From: an uncultured Clostridia bacterium
Lineage (GTDB): Bacteria > Bacillota > Clostridia > TANB77 > CAG-508
Assembly: GCA_944393275.1 (NCBI GenBank)
Contig: CALXZQ010000046.1
Span: forward strand, 1-9,106
Direction of reading: 5' to 3'
Length of the DNA stretch: 9,106 nucleotides
Shown here: piece after piece, positions 1 through 5,850 of the stretch
Layout of the letters: each line of letters starts with the position of its first letter
Numbering within the stretch: position 1 is the first letter of the stretch
Notes under the pieces: model-generated
The model's input: the letters and a program-made list of their open reading frames with translations, nothing else
What the model was told of the DNA's origin: nothing
Databases searched by the model: none
Position numbers and translations under genes: made by a program

Positions 1-1092
1 AATTTATCTGCCTTATCTATTAACTTATTTGCAACTGGCAATAATTTCTGATTTAATTTATTAGTTAAATTACTAAATTTAGCTGTTAGTCGTTGTATGT
101 TAGATGCAGTATTTTTATTTACTTCATCTCCATATTTTTTAGTTGTTTGTTCTAATATACCAAATAGTCTAATTTGTTGCTGTGTTTTAAAATCTAACTG
201 ATTCCAACTTTTATCTCCTGCAAACTTTCTAAAAGCATCAGTGCTCTCTAGTAAAGATACGTTAACATTTACACCTAAGTCCTCAATAGCTTCTGTATTT
301 CCTAACAATCCGCTTCTAATCCTATCCATAACATCTTCCATTGTCCTTCCAGTTGCGGAAGCTATTACAGAAGACGCTTTCAATAATTGTTGTGTATATA
401 ATGCATTTTCTTCTTCATCATCTGTTATGGATTGAATTAAGTTACCATATATTTGTGCATATTGATAAGCAGCTTTTGTTGACATATTATATGATATAGC
501 TGTATTTTCTGCAAAATCTTGAATGGAATCAACTGCATCTCCATATATTAGTTCAACTTGTTGAATTGCAGCTTCTTGTTTAGCTGCTGAATTTACTCCT
601 ATAACCCCCGCTGTTAGAAGTGGAATTGTGAGTCTTGTTGTTAGTTTGTTCCCTAAATTATCTATTCTAGATCCTATATTTTCTATTTTTGTTCCTACTT
701 CTTCTATTTCCCTTCCTGCTACTGTCCAATTTGAGGCTTCTAGTTTTAGATTTTTTAATTTATTTTCTGTATTAATTATCTCTCTTTGTAATGCTCTATA
801 ATTCTTCTCTTGTTCTTCATTTAAAGTTTTACCACTATTTTTTACCTCTTCTTGATGTTTTTTTAATTCTTCTAGTTTTTGAGATGTTAAAGTAATTTCA
901 TCATTTAGTACTTCTTGTTTCTGTGTTGATAATTCTACATTAGTTGGATCTAGCTTAAGCAAAGAATTTATACCTCTAAGTTCCTTGCTTAAACTAGAGG
1001 TGGCAGAATTGACTTTGCTTAATGCTTTTTGTAATCCAGAGGTATCCCCGTCCTATCTCTACGATTATTCCTTTAATTTTACTTCCTGCCAT
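1..1092 (-). CDS. Tape measure protein, N-terminal part, with a one-base frameshift near the start; runs off the window
   Basis: This protein sets the length of the siphovirus tail and forms the tail-tube core before DNA ejection. The first 13 codons begin MAGSKIKGIIVEI. An extra base at about 1051 then breaks the frame. Read without it, the protein continues IGGDTSGLQKALSKVN, then a LLKLDPTN segment, a long Lys/Glu/Gln-rich coiled coil, a short apolar stretch (TIPLLTAGVIGV) and a TP901-type core (STKAAYQYAQIYGNL, DDVMDRI-like MEDVMDRIRSGLLGN). This frame stays open to the window edge, about 350 residues. The start at 1092 has AGGAGG four bases upstream, overlapping the stop of the chaperone extension. 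As written, translation from that start ends at 996-994 after 32 residues. The family assignment is firm. The break could be a real mutation or a sequencing or assembly error. Confidence 0.88.
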
Positions 1093-1100
1093 ATCTCCTC

Positions 1101-1334
1101 CTACATTAGCAATCTATCAATATCAGCTTGTGTTGCCTTTCTTACACCTTTATCTTTTTCCTTAGTTTCAATTGATAGAAAAATTTTCATTATATCTACA
1201 TAAGTTAAAAATTTTAAATCTTGGACTGTTAAACCTAATCGTAAACAAGCTAATAAAAAATGATGCTCTGGAAATAGTGGTTCTTCACTATCTCCTTGCA
1301 TCTTTTTTAATTCTTTAGATACGTCTTCATTAAC
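1101..1334 (-). CDS. Tail assembly chaperone, frameshifted C-terminal extension (gpT-like part of a gpG-GT pair)
   Basis: This open frame lies in the +1 frame relative to the upstream chaperone gene and would add 77 residues to its first 129, giving a fusion of about 206 residues. After the junction it reads VNEDVSKELKKM, then contains PEHHFLLACLRLGLT, a LTYVDIMKIF segment and the ending KATQADIDRLL. The first ATG in this frame is at 1301, but the bases before it are A-rich with no convincing ribosome binding site. An upstream coding segment (1334-1302) also reads sensibly as protein, which favours expression only by frameshift. In lambda-like phages the long fusion protein coats the tape measure protein and recruits tail tube subunits. 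The position directly between the chaperone and tape measure genes fits. An independent short protein starting at 1301 is less likely. Confidence 0.75.
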   Translation of the reverse strand, partial: VNEDVSKELKKMQGDSEEPLFPEHHFLLACLRLGLTVQDLKFLTYVDIMKIFLSIETKEKDKGVRKATQADIDRLLM

Positions 1335-1722
1335 AAAAGCAATCTACGGCAAATTCCGTTACCTCAACAATCCAATCATCATCAATTTTGAAGTTTTTAA
1401 TACTTCTTAAAAAATCATCGTAACTTTTTATTTTATCGTTTGCAGTATACATTAATACATAAGCTATTCTTGTTATTGCTTCTATAAAATCATCTATATA
1501 ATTATTCATAAAATTATCGACCTGACTATCTATCTCAGCATCGCTTAACTTTGGAAATTTTGATTTAATCTCATTGAATTTTATTGTTTGAGTTATAATA
1601 TAGTTTTGCAAAATACGTATATCTTGCATAATTCCTCTATTGAAAAGTCTTTTATGCAAAATATAAGTTAGTCCATTACAGTCTATATCATAAGAATTAC
1701 CTTCAATTACTATTTGTTTCAT
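1330..1722 (-). CDS. Tail assembly chaperone (gpG-like, short form)
   Basis: A 130-residue protein starting MKQIVIEGNSYDIDCN and ending VTEFAVDCFC. It sits between the major tail protein and tape measure genes, where siphoviruses encode the tail chaperone pair. It is mainly polar and predicted helical, with no signal peptide or membrane segment, fitting a cytoplasmic assembly factor that is absent from the virion. AGGAGG lies six bases before the ATG. The gene ends within a short overlap with an extension in the +1 frame, the usual architecture of this family, which makes a short form and a frameshifted long form. Recognition rests on position, length and overlap more than on a sharp sequence motif. 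Confidence 0.75.
   Translation of the reverse strand: MKQIVIEGNSYDIDCNGLTYILHKRLFNRGIMQDIRILQNYIITQTIKFNEIKSKFPKLSDAEIDSQVDNFMNNYIDDFIEAITRIAYVLMYTANDKIKSYDDFLRSIKNFKIDDDWIVEVTEFAVDCFC
1332..1343 (-). other. Probable +1 programmed frameshift site in the tail chaperone gene
   Basis: The zero frame reads GAT TGC TTT TGT TAA. The +1 frame is blocked upstream by TAG at 1346-1344, and the zero frame stops at 1332-1330, so any switch must happen within about 12 bases. The only homopolymer there is TTTT at 1338-1335. A Phe-tRNA on TTT could slip forward one base onto TTT, after which GTT AAT GAA is read. The proposed junction is ...DCF-VNED... A net -2 slip would reach the same frame but gives poor re-pairing. 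This is inferred from frame geometry. Confidence 0.6.
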
Positions 1723-1732
1723 AAATTACCTC

Positions 1733-2317
1733 CTACACACCTGCTGTAGCATTTTTTTCATATACTTTTTCAAAGAATGTATCATATACATCTTGATTTG
1801 TTTCATTTGGTTCTATAACAGCCTTTATTGCTTTGTCAGTGCTTCTTGGTGACATTGTTATTGATACAGTGTCTGTTTGTGGATCTTTTGATTCCTCAAT
1901 AGTATTCATTTCAGCACTTGGTCTAGTCGCTGTACAATCAAAATACACAAATCTTCTTTTCTTTACATCTCCTTCAATTTCTCCCATTAGTGCAAATCTG
2001 GCTGTAATATCATCTGCACTTTCAAATAATGCTCCATTTGTATCTTCTTGCTGGCCCAATATTTCTTTAAAGAATTGTTTTATAATCATAGCTATTTCTA
2101 AATCTCCACTATAGCCCTGATTAGAGTTTGCTATGTAATAAACTATATTGTCAGCATAAAATTTGGTTGTTTCTCCTTCTGGATCAGCTGTTAGGCTTTT
2201 AGCTCCTGGCATTGCAAACGGTGTTCCATAAGTGATTTCTCCATCTGTTTCTGTAATTTTAGCTATATGAACATTACTTAATCCAAATTTAACTTTATTG
2301 CTAGTTTCTCCTGCCAT
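1733..2317 (-). CDS. Major tail protein, phi13 family
   Basis: A 194-residue tail tube subunit that polymerises around the tape measure protein to form the non-contractile tail. Recognisable features are the N-terminal VKFGLSNVHIAKIT segment, the GTPFAMPGAKSLTADPEG block, TTKFYADNIVYYIANSNQGYSGDLEIA in the middle (typical of the phi13-type family), and RRFVYFDCTATRPSAE with TDTVSITMSPR in the second half. The length matches the usual roughly 190-200 residues, so the gene looks complete. Unlike some relatives it carries no C-terminal Ig-like domain; in this phage such a domain follows the capsid gene instead. AAGGAGG lies seven bases before the ATG. The next gene starts only 10 bases after the stop. 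Confidence 0.9.
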   Translation of the reverse strand: MAGETSNKVKFGLSNVHIAKITETDGEITYGTPFAMPGAKSLTADPEGETTKFYADNIVYYIANSNQGYSGDLEIAMIIKQFFKEILGQQEDTNGALFESADDITARFALMGEIEGDVKKRRFVYFDCTATRPSAEMNTIEESKDPQTDTVSITMSPRSTDKAIKAVIEPNETNQDVYDTFFEKVYEKNATAGV

Positions 2318-2331
2318 TTAAAATTCCTCCT

Positions 2332-2643
2332 TTATAATTCAAAAAAATAACTTACTTGCCAGACCTTTTCGTCTTGTAAGTAAGTTTCTTCAGTTTTATT
2401 CCAAGGTATATCTCCTAGAATTTTATTTTCTATTTTATTTTGTTCTTCTATATTCTTATAAATATAAGTGTAATCTAATTGTATAGGTGTATTTCCATAA
2501 TAAACTTTATTATCTGCCATAAAATTATCTGTATCTGCAGTTATTGCTATTAAATGTGGAGGCTCTGTTGCTTTTTCAAATTTGCCATAAGCATATTTAA
2601 AGCCTTCTTTTTTACAACGTGTTTTTAATTCTTCTAATGTCAT
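2332..2643 (-). CDS. Tail terminator or tail completion protein
   Basis: A 103-residue protein beginning MTLEELKTRCKKEGFKYAYG, with a central EPPHLIAITADTDNFMADNKVYY block and ending ETYLQDEKVWQVSYFFEL. This pattern (a small alpha/beta protein with DNF-ADNKVYY and a Tyr/Phe-rich end) is characteristic of the small tail protein that follows the gp10-like gene in phages of Gram-positive bacteria. By position it is equivalent to the tail terminator, which caps the finished tail tube and forms the surface that docks on the head. Its ATG overlaps the stop of the preceding gene by four bases (ATGA), so translation is probably coupled, although GGAGG lies just upstream. The exact role is inferred from gene order. 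Confidence 0.7.
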   Translation of the reverse strand: MTLEELKTRCKKEGFKYAYGKFEKATEPPHLIAITADTDNFMADNKVYYGNTPIQLDYTYIYKNIEEQNKIENKILGDIPWNKTEETYLQDEKVWQVSYFFEL

Positions 2644-3050
2644 TTTGACCTCCTTTTGATTTTCTTTTCGATCAAATCAGCAAACTCTGCTCCATATTTT
2701 TCTTGTATTTTTCCAATATGTGGTTGTGCTTCTACCCAGCCTGTACCGTCTCTTTTATGATGTCCGTTTTCTAGTATATGAGTTATTTGATAGTTAGTTT
2801 TGTTCCAAATAACTTTGCTGTAATATTTTCTTTTCCTTGTCTTTCCACCAGTTTTTATAGCCCAACCTTTATAATATTTAGTTCCTCTAGCAACTCCGCT
2901 TCTTGGGCTTGTTTGAACTAGTTCTTGTTTTGCTTCTTTAACAACGCTATTGGTCGTGTCTTCAACATCTTCTGTGATATCTTCAACATAATTCTCTAAA
3001 TACTCATTTAAAGCTTTTTGCAAGTTCTCAGGTTTAGTTGTTTTCGACAT
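2640..3050 (-). CDS. HK97 gp10-family head-tail or tail assembly protein
   Basis: A 136-residue basic protein. The N-terminal third is acidic and helical (ENYVEDITEDVEDTTNSVVKEAK). It is followed by TSPRSGVARGTKYYKGWAIK and the family hallmark ITHILENGHHKRDGTG, then a PHIG segment and a Lys/Arg-rich tail (EKKIKRRSK). HK97 gp10-like proteins lie between the head closure and tail terminator genes and act in head-tail joining or tail completion. The start overlaps the end of the head closure gene by 17 bases. Only a weak GAGAGG sits upstream of the ATG, so coupling to the preceding gene is likely. Family assignment is good; the biochemical role of the family is less certain. Confidence 0.85.
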   Translation of the reverse strand: MSKTTKPENLQKALNEYLENYVEDITEDVEDTTNSVVKEAKQELVQTSPRSGVARGTKYYKGWAIKTGGKTRKRKYYSKVIWNKTNYQITHILENGHHKRDGTGWVEAQPHIGKIQEKYGAEFADLIEKKIKRRSK

Positions 3051-3351
3051 TTTTTATTTTCCTCTCACATACTAAAATTAGCTCATCTGCTGTTATTTCT
3101 TGTGCTCTTATTATTGTATAAATAGTCCCCATATATATAAGTTCTGTTTCATTGTTATAATTTAAAGCATTAATTCTTAATCTTAGTGAAGGTTGGTATC
3201 CTGCTTGATTCGCTTCATAATACTCATTAGCATATACGTCTTCTACTTTTATGATTGGAATTTCTTTTTCTACAGGTTTTTGGGGAACTGGAACACCTAT
3301 ACTATCTTGTTTAGAAGTAGCAGATAATAATTTGCAACTTACATCACGCAT
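3034..3351 (-). CDS. Phage head closure (head-tail joining) protein
   Basis: A 105-residue protein with the pattern of small beta-rich head-tail joining proteins: an ISO-like VEDVYANEYYEANQAGYQPSL block in the middle, then LRLRINALNYNNETELIYMG, TIYTIIRAQEI and the ending ELILVCERKI. In the family this forms the ring under the connector that closes the portal channel after packaging and accepts the tail. The gene overlaps the connector gene before it by eight bases and the gp10-like gene after it by 17. The N-terminal stretch MRDVSCKLLSATSKQDSIG is short but normal for the group. Confidence 0.82.
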   Translation of the reverse strand: MRDVSCKLLSATSKQDSIGVPVPQKPVEKEIPIIKVEDVYANEYYEANQAGYQPSLRLRINALNYNNETELIYMGTIYTIIRAQEITADELILVCERKIKNVENN

Positions 3352-3643
3352 TACTATCTACCTCCTTATATTCAGAACTTAGCCCTAAATTATTACATAA
3401 AAGACTATATGTTTTTTGGGCTAGTTCTTTTTCTTTTATGTCTACATTTCCGAAATGTCCTTTTACAAACATAATAATTGCAGATCGAATTAGACTGTCT
3501 GTTGTTTTTTCATCTGCTTTAATTCCTTGCCTTTTCAGATCTGCTATTCCTGCTTGTATTAGCATTTTTATTTCTTCGTCTTTTAATGTAGCTGTTTCAA
3601 TAATGCTTAAACATTGCTTAGCTAACTTTAGCAAGTTTTCCAT
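3344..3643 (-). CDS. Head-tail connector protein (gp6-like adaptor)
   Basis: A 99-residue, mostly helical protein (MENLLKLAKQCLSI, then a LIQAGIADLKRQGI helix and RSAIIMFVKGHFGN). This fits the small gp6/gp15-type adaptors that form a ring directly beneath the portal. The helical layout with AIxxFVKGHFG before a C-terminal helix is typical of Phage_connect-like proteins. AGGAGG lies five bases before the ATG. The gene begins 17 bases after the stop of the Ig-like capsid extension, the usual place right after the capsid gene. Confidence 0.8.
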   Translation of the reverse strand: MENLLKLAKQCLSIIETATLKDEEIKMLIQAGIADLKRQGIKADEKTTDSLIRSAIIMFVKGHFGNVDIKEKELAQKTYSLLCNNLGLSSEYKEVDSNA

Positions 3644-3660
3644 ATAGTCCTCCTTCTATT

Positions 3661-3963
3661 TTAGACTTCTGCTTCTGATATTTCTATTTGAGCAGTAGCT
3701 TCTTTCGTTTTTTGTTTACTATCTGTTACAATAACAGTAATATTCTTATTTCCAGTCGCTACAATTTGAGCATTAGCTTGTACTTCTGTTCCGCTTATTT
3801 TAAATTCTGCATTGTCTCCTGTACTAGGTTTTAAACTGTAAGTATAAGGTGCTGTTCCTCCTGTTGCACTTAAATCAGCTACTTTGGTCTCAGCTTCAAC
3901 AGGTGCTTCTAATTCTGCAACTGGTGTAATAGTTAAGTGCTTAATTTCTGGGTCTATTCCGAT
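3661..3963 (-). CDS. Ig-like domain joined to the capsid protein by -1 frameshift (C-terminal extension)
   Basis: This frame would add 100 residues to the first 405 of the capsid protein, giving a fusion of about 505. After the junction (GKKK-IGIDPEIKH) it forms one Ig-like beta-sandwich with the marks of phage Ig domains: KVADLSATGGTAPYTYSL, a FKISGTEVQ strand and NITVIVTDSKQKTKEATAQI, ending in SEAEV. There is no usable independent start. The first ATG in this frame (4017) lies inside the capsid gene, has no good ribosome binding site and would encode nonsense (MCSWRSPSSK) before the real domain. Ig-like domains attached to phage capsid or tail proteins by frameshift are known, and surface display with weak binding to glycans or mucus has been proposed for such domains. 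Here the role is inferred. The domain family and the frame relation are directly visible. Confidence 0.82.
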   Translation of the reverse strand: MGIDPEIKHLTITPVAELEAPVEAETKVADLSATGGTAPYTYSLKPSTGDNAEFKISGTEVQANAQIVATGNKNITVIVTDSKQKTKEATAQIEISEAEV

Positions 3964-5177
3964 TTTTTTTTTCCATAAACAAATGAATTTGGAACTGGGG
4001 CTCCTCCAACTACACAATAACCTGTGTAATCGTTTACTCTTGAACGACCTATAATATCTTTTGTTACAGAAATTCCTTCGTTAAAGTTCATTTTGTACCA
4101 AATTGGATTTCCAATTACAAAATCTCCATCCTTTAAGAATGGATCGACTTCTACTCTGTATTTTGCAATACTTTCAAGTCCTACTCCATTTACTGGATTA
4201 TTGATATACATTCCATTATCATCTTTTAAAAATGCAATATCTAAAGCTAAGTCTTCAGCAATATAAATTTTAGCTCCTGTTCTTTTTCTTTTTGGAAGTA
4301 AGGCAAGACCAGCTTTTATTGCTTCTAGAGATGTTGTTGTAGTCTCATATTCAGCGCTTATATTATTTCCTTCAAGAGAAATACCAGCGATTTCCTTAAC
4401 ACCTGTCCCATAGAATGGTTTGTCTGCTAATTCTTCTCTCATTTCTCTAGCAACTTCAGAGATTATATAATTTACAAATTGCTCAATAGCCATAGCTTCT
4501 AATTTCCAAGTAATTCTTATAGTTTTAGAAAGTTCCATCTGTGCAAAAGTTAGTTCTGTCCATTCGTCAGACTCTAATTTGTTAGCTTTTCCTTCTTCAG
4601 CCCATTCTGCACCACTTTCTGATTTTTTGTATGGGAATGATATTAATCCTCTTATATATGTTTTAGCGATATCTCTTAAGAATGGAGATTCTAATTCTAT
4701 TTCTTTTAAAATTTCCATTGAAACAGTTTCTGGAATGAATAATCCGCCATTGTTTACACCATCTGTTCCAGAGCTTGGTGCTACATAAGTTGTTGCAGTT
4801 GTTGTTAGTGCGGCATCTAAAGCCCTTTTTTCAGTTTCTGTGAAGTCATTTCTGCACATTAATGTCTTAGCCCATGCAGAACGGTATTCTTCAGATTTCA
4901 ACACATTGTCTTTGTTTAATTCTTTTTCCATTTTTCTTTCCTCCTTGTTTGATATAATATTTGTGATCTCTACTTTTCTTTGTTCTAAATTATCAATATC
5001 TGTTAATAGAGCTCTTTCTTCTTCATGTGTTATAGTCCTATCATTTTCTTCTGTTGGAACTTCTTTATTTAAATCTTCTGCTTGTTTTCTTAGTTCTTCA
5101 ATCTCTTCCTCTGATTTAGCATCTTTGATTTTGTTCCTTAATTCAGCTTTTTTTGTTTCGATTTCTTTTAAAGTCAT
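3954..5177 (-). CDS. Major capsid protein, HK97 fold, with N-terminal scaffold-like segment
   Basis: A 407-residue capsid subunit. Residues 1 to about 82 form a Lys/Glu-rich coiled coil (EIETKKAELRNKIKDAK, EEEIEELRKQAEDLNKE), matching the delta or scaffolding domain of HK97 gp5, normally removed by the prohead protease. The shell part follows: NGGLFIPETV at about 143-152, SPFLRDIAKTYI, an E-loop-like region SGAEWAEEGKANKLESDEW at about 188-206, a long spine helix (FVNYIISEVAREMREELADK) and a domain closing with VVGGAPVPNSFVYG. AGGAGG sits nine bases before the ATG. The protease gene lies just upstream and connector genes just downstream. The end of the gene holds an A10 run giving access to an Ig-like domain. 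A second strong start lies inside the gene at 4931. Confidence 0.95.
   Translation of the reverse strand: MTLKEIETKKAELRNKIKDAKSEEEIEELRKQAEDLNKEVPTEENDRTITHEEERALLTDIDNLEQRKVEITNIISNKEERKMEKELNKDNVLKSEEYRSAWAKTLMCRNDFTETEKRALDAALTTTATTYVAPSSGTDGVNNGGLFIPETVSMEILKEIELESPFLRDIAKTYIRGLISFPYKKSESGAEWAEEGKANKLESDEWTELTFAQMELSKTIRITWKLEAMAIEQFVNYIISEVAREMREELADKPFYGTGVKEIAGISLEGNNISAEYETTTTSLEAIKAGLALLPKRKRTGAKIYIAEDLALDIAFLKDDNGMYINNPVNGVGLESIAKYRVEVDPFLKDGDFVIGNPIWYKMNFNEGISVTKDIIGRSRVNDYTGYCVVGGAPVPNSFVYGKKKSE
3963..3972 (-). other. Slippery A10 run: probable -1 programmed frameshift site at the end of the capsid gene
   Basis: The transcribed strand reads TAT GGA AAA AAA AAA TCG GAA TAG in the capsid frame. 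It contains A AAA AAA heptamers, the classic shape for -1 slippage, and the zero-frame stop comes only two codons later. A shift back by one gives GGA AAA AAA AAA ATC GGA ATA and enters the Ig-like frame. A GGAGGA lies about 29 bases upstream, farther than known stimulatory Shine-Dalgarno elements. I see no strong downstream stem by eye. RNA polymerase slippage on the ten-base run is an alternative route to the same fusion. Confidence 0.78.
4929..4946 (-). promoter_or_regulatory. Internal ribosome binding site and in-frame ATG inside the capsid gene (Met83)
   Basis: Within the capsid coding sequence, AAGGAGG lies eight bases before an in-frame ATG at 4931-4929. Starting here gives MEKELNKDNV and a 325-residue product without the coiled-coil segment. 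The match is as strong as the start signals of neighbouring genes. However, the same bases encode Lys-Glu-Glu-Arg-Lys, so in such an AT-rich, Lys/Glu-rich coding region it could be chance. Use as a start is inferred. Confidence 0.45.
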
Positions 5178-5207
5178 TTTTTTATTCCTCCTAAAATAAA
5201 AATTTTT

Positions 5208-5225
5208 GCAGTTCTACCACCGCTC
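5208..5225 (-). repeat. 18-base direct repeat, copy nearest the capsid start (hairpin with loop GGUAGA)
   Basis: An exact 18-base unit (GAGCGGTGGTAGAACTGC on the transcribed strand), repeated 55 bases away at 5263-5280. Its inner 16 bases can fold as GCGGU-GGUAGA-ACUGC, a five-pair stem with a six-base loop. One pair is G-U and exists only in RNA from the minus strand, the transcribed direction. It lies about 15 bases upstream of the capsid Shine-Dalgarno sequence. Its function is unknown. Confidence 0.7.
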
Positions 5226-5237
5226 TATAAATCTCTA

Positions 5238-5257
5238 TTTTGTTTCTACCAACAAAA
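5238..5257 (-). other. Middle hairpin of the capsid leader, same GGUAGA loop
   Basis: On the transcribed strand TTTTGTT, loop GGTAGA and AACAAAA form a perfect seven-pair stem. The loop is identical to those of the two flanking repeat hairpins, although the stem sequence differs completely. That pattern is what conservation of the loop rather than the stem would produce. The stem is AT-rich and on its own weak. Confidence 0.5.
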
Positions 5258-5288
5258 AAGAAGCAGTTCTACCACCGCTCCCTTTTCG
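5253..5288 (-). other. Long leader hairpin around the second 18-base repeat, just after the protease stop
   Basis: The second repeat copy (5263-5280) has the same GCGGU-GGUAGA-ACUGC core. Its flanks (GAAAAGGGA on one side, TTCTTTTTTG on the other) extend the stem to about 15 pairs, including several G-U pairs. It begins four bases after the protease stop codon. A GC-containing core followed by a U-rich arm recalls a weak intrinsic terminator or an RNA-processing barrier between protease and capsid, but the U-tract forms part of the stem. Its outer pairs overlap the middle hairpin at 5253-5257, so the full forms of both cannot exist together. Confidence 0.5.
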
Positions 5289-5292
5289 AGAA

Positions 5293-5850
5293 TTATAAAC
5301 TTAACATTAATTCTAATTTTTGTTTTTCTAGTTGCAAATCTTTTTTCTTTTTTTCTTTTAAGTAATCTTCTTTGCTTCTCGCATAAATTTCTGTACTGTC
5401 ATAAAAAGGCACATCGACAATAGATACATCGTATAATTTATCTATATGTAATATTCTTCTAGTATTAGTTTCATAATCGTATTCTTCTTTATCTACTGTA
5501 AAGGCAAAACTCATTTTGTCTAATAACCTCGCTTTTATCATTTTGTAAACATCTCTATTATTGGTTGTATCTATCAACTCGCCTCTTATTTTTAAACCTA
5601 TGTCATCTACTATTAGTTGCAAACTATTGTTTCTCGTTCTTGCTAATATTAAAAAATTATCTTGATGATTATACTTTAAGCATACATCCGACATATCGCA
5701 GCCATTAAAAGCATTTTTATCTACAACTTCTGTATAGTCATAATGTGTAGCTGATTTATCAAAAACTACAGCATATCCTTCTATAATCATTTTATCATCA
5801 TCTAATGCTCGTAACTCTGTAAGTCTTATTTCTTTTATTGCTTTTTCCAT
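5293..5850 (-). CDS. Prohead (capsid maturation) protease, HK97 gp4-like (family S78/U35)
   Basis: A 185-residue serine protease that acts inside the prohead, removing the N-terminal scaffold segment of the capsid protein before expansion. Visible marks are IIEGYAVVFDKSA near residues 22-34, TEVVDKNAF, the catalytic His in LKYNHQ (His62), the catalytic Ser in DKMSFAF (Ser114) and the end of the core, LYDVSIVDVPFYDSTEIYAR. Acidic residues in that last block could supply the third catalytic residue. The C-terminal 30 residues are a Lys/Glu/Leu-rich helix (KEDYLKEKKKKDLQLEKQK), probably an incorporation or self-cleavage segment. The ATG shares one base with the portal stop codon (TAATG). Length is normal for the family. 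Confidence 0.93.
   Translation of the reverse strand: MEKAIKEIRLTELRALDDDKMIIEGYAVVFDKSATHYDYTEVVDKNAFNGCDMSDVCLKYNHQDNFLILARTRNNSLQLIVDDIGLKIRGELIDTTNNRDVYKMIKARLLDKMSFAFTVDKEEYDYETNTRRILHIDKLYDVSIVDVPFYDSTEIYARSKEDYLKEKKKKDLQLEKQKLELMLSL

Noticed and set aside
1300..1330. A short gene starting at the ATG that overlaps the chaperone stop (TTAATGA)
   Set aside because: The ATG at 1331-1329 gives only seven codons before a stop and is in neither chaperone frame.
3900..3960. Downstream RNA stem that would stimulate the capsid frameshift (TTAAGCACTTAA)
   Set aside because: The palindrome gives at most four or five AT-rich pairs with a tiny loop and starts about 18 bases after the slip site, too weak to claim as a stimulator.
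3963..4017. An independent gene for the Ig-like protein starting at ATG 4017
   Set aside because: The ATG lies inside the capsid gene in another frame, has no suitable ribosome binding site, and its first 15 residues are an out-of-frame reading of conserved capsid sequence. Fusion through the A10 run explains the layout better.
5208..5280. tRNA or tRNA-like element, because GGTGGTAGAACTGC resembles a tRNA D-arm
   Set aside because: Only a D-arm-like stretch is present. There is no matching acceptor stem, anticodon arm or T-arm (GGTTCRA-type) sequence at the required distance from either copy.
5208..5280. CRISPR array from the 18-base repeat with a spacer-like interval
   Set aside because: There are only two copies, the unit is too short, the interval itself folds into a related hairpin, and there are no cas genes. 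It is better read as a leader RNA structure.
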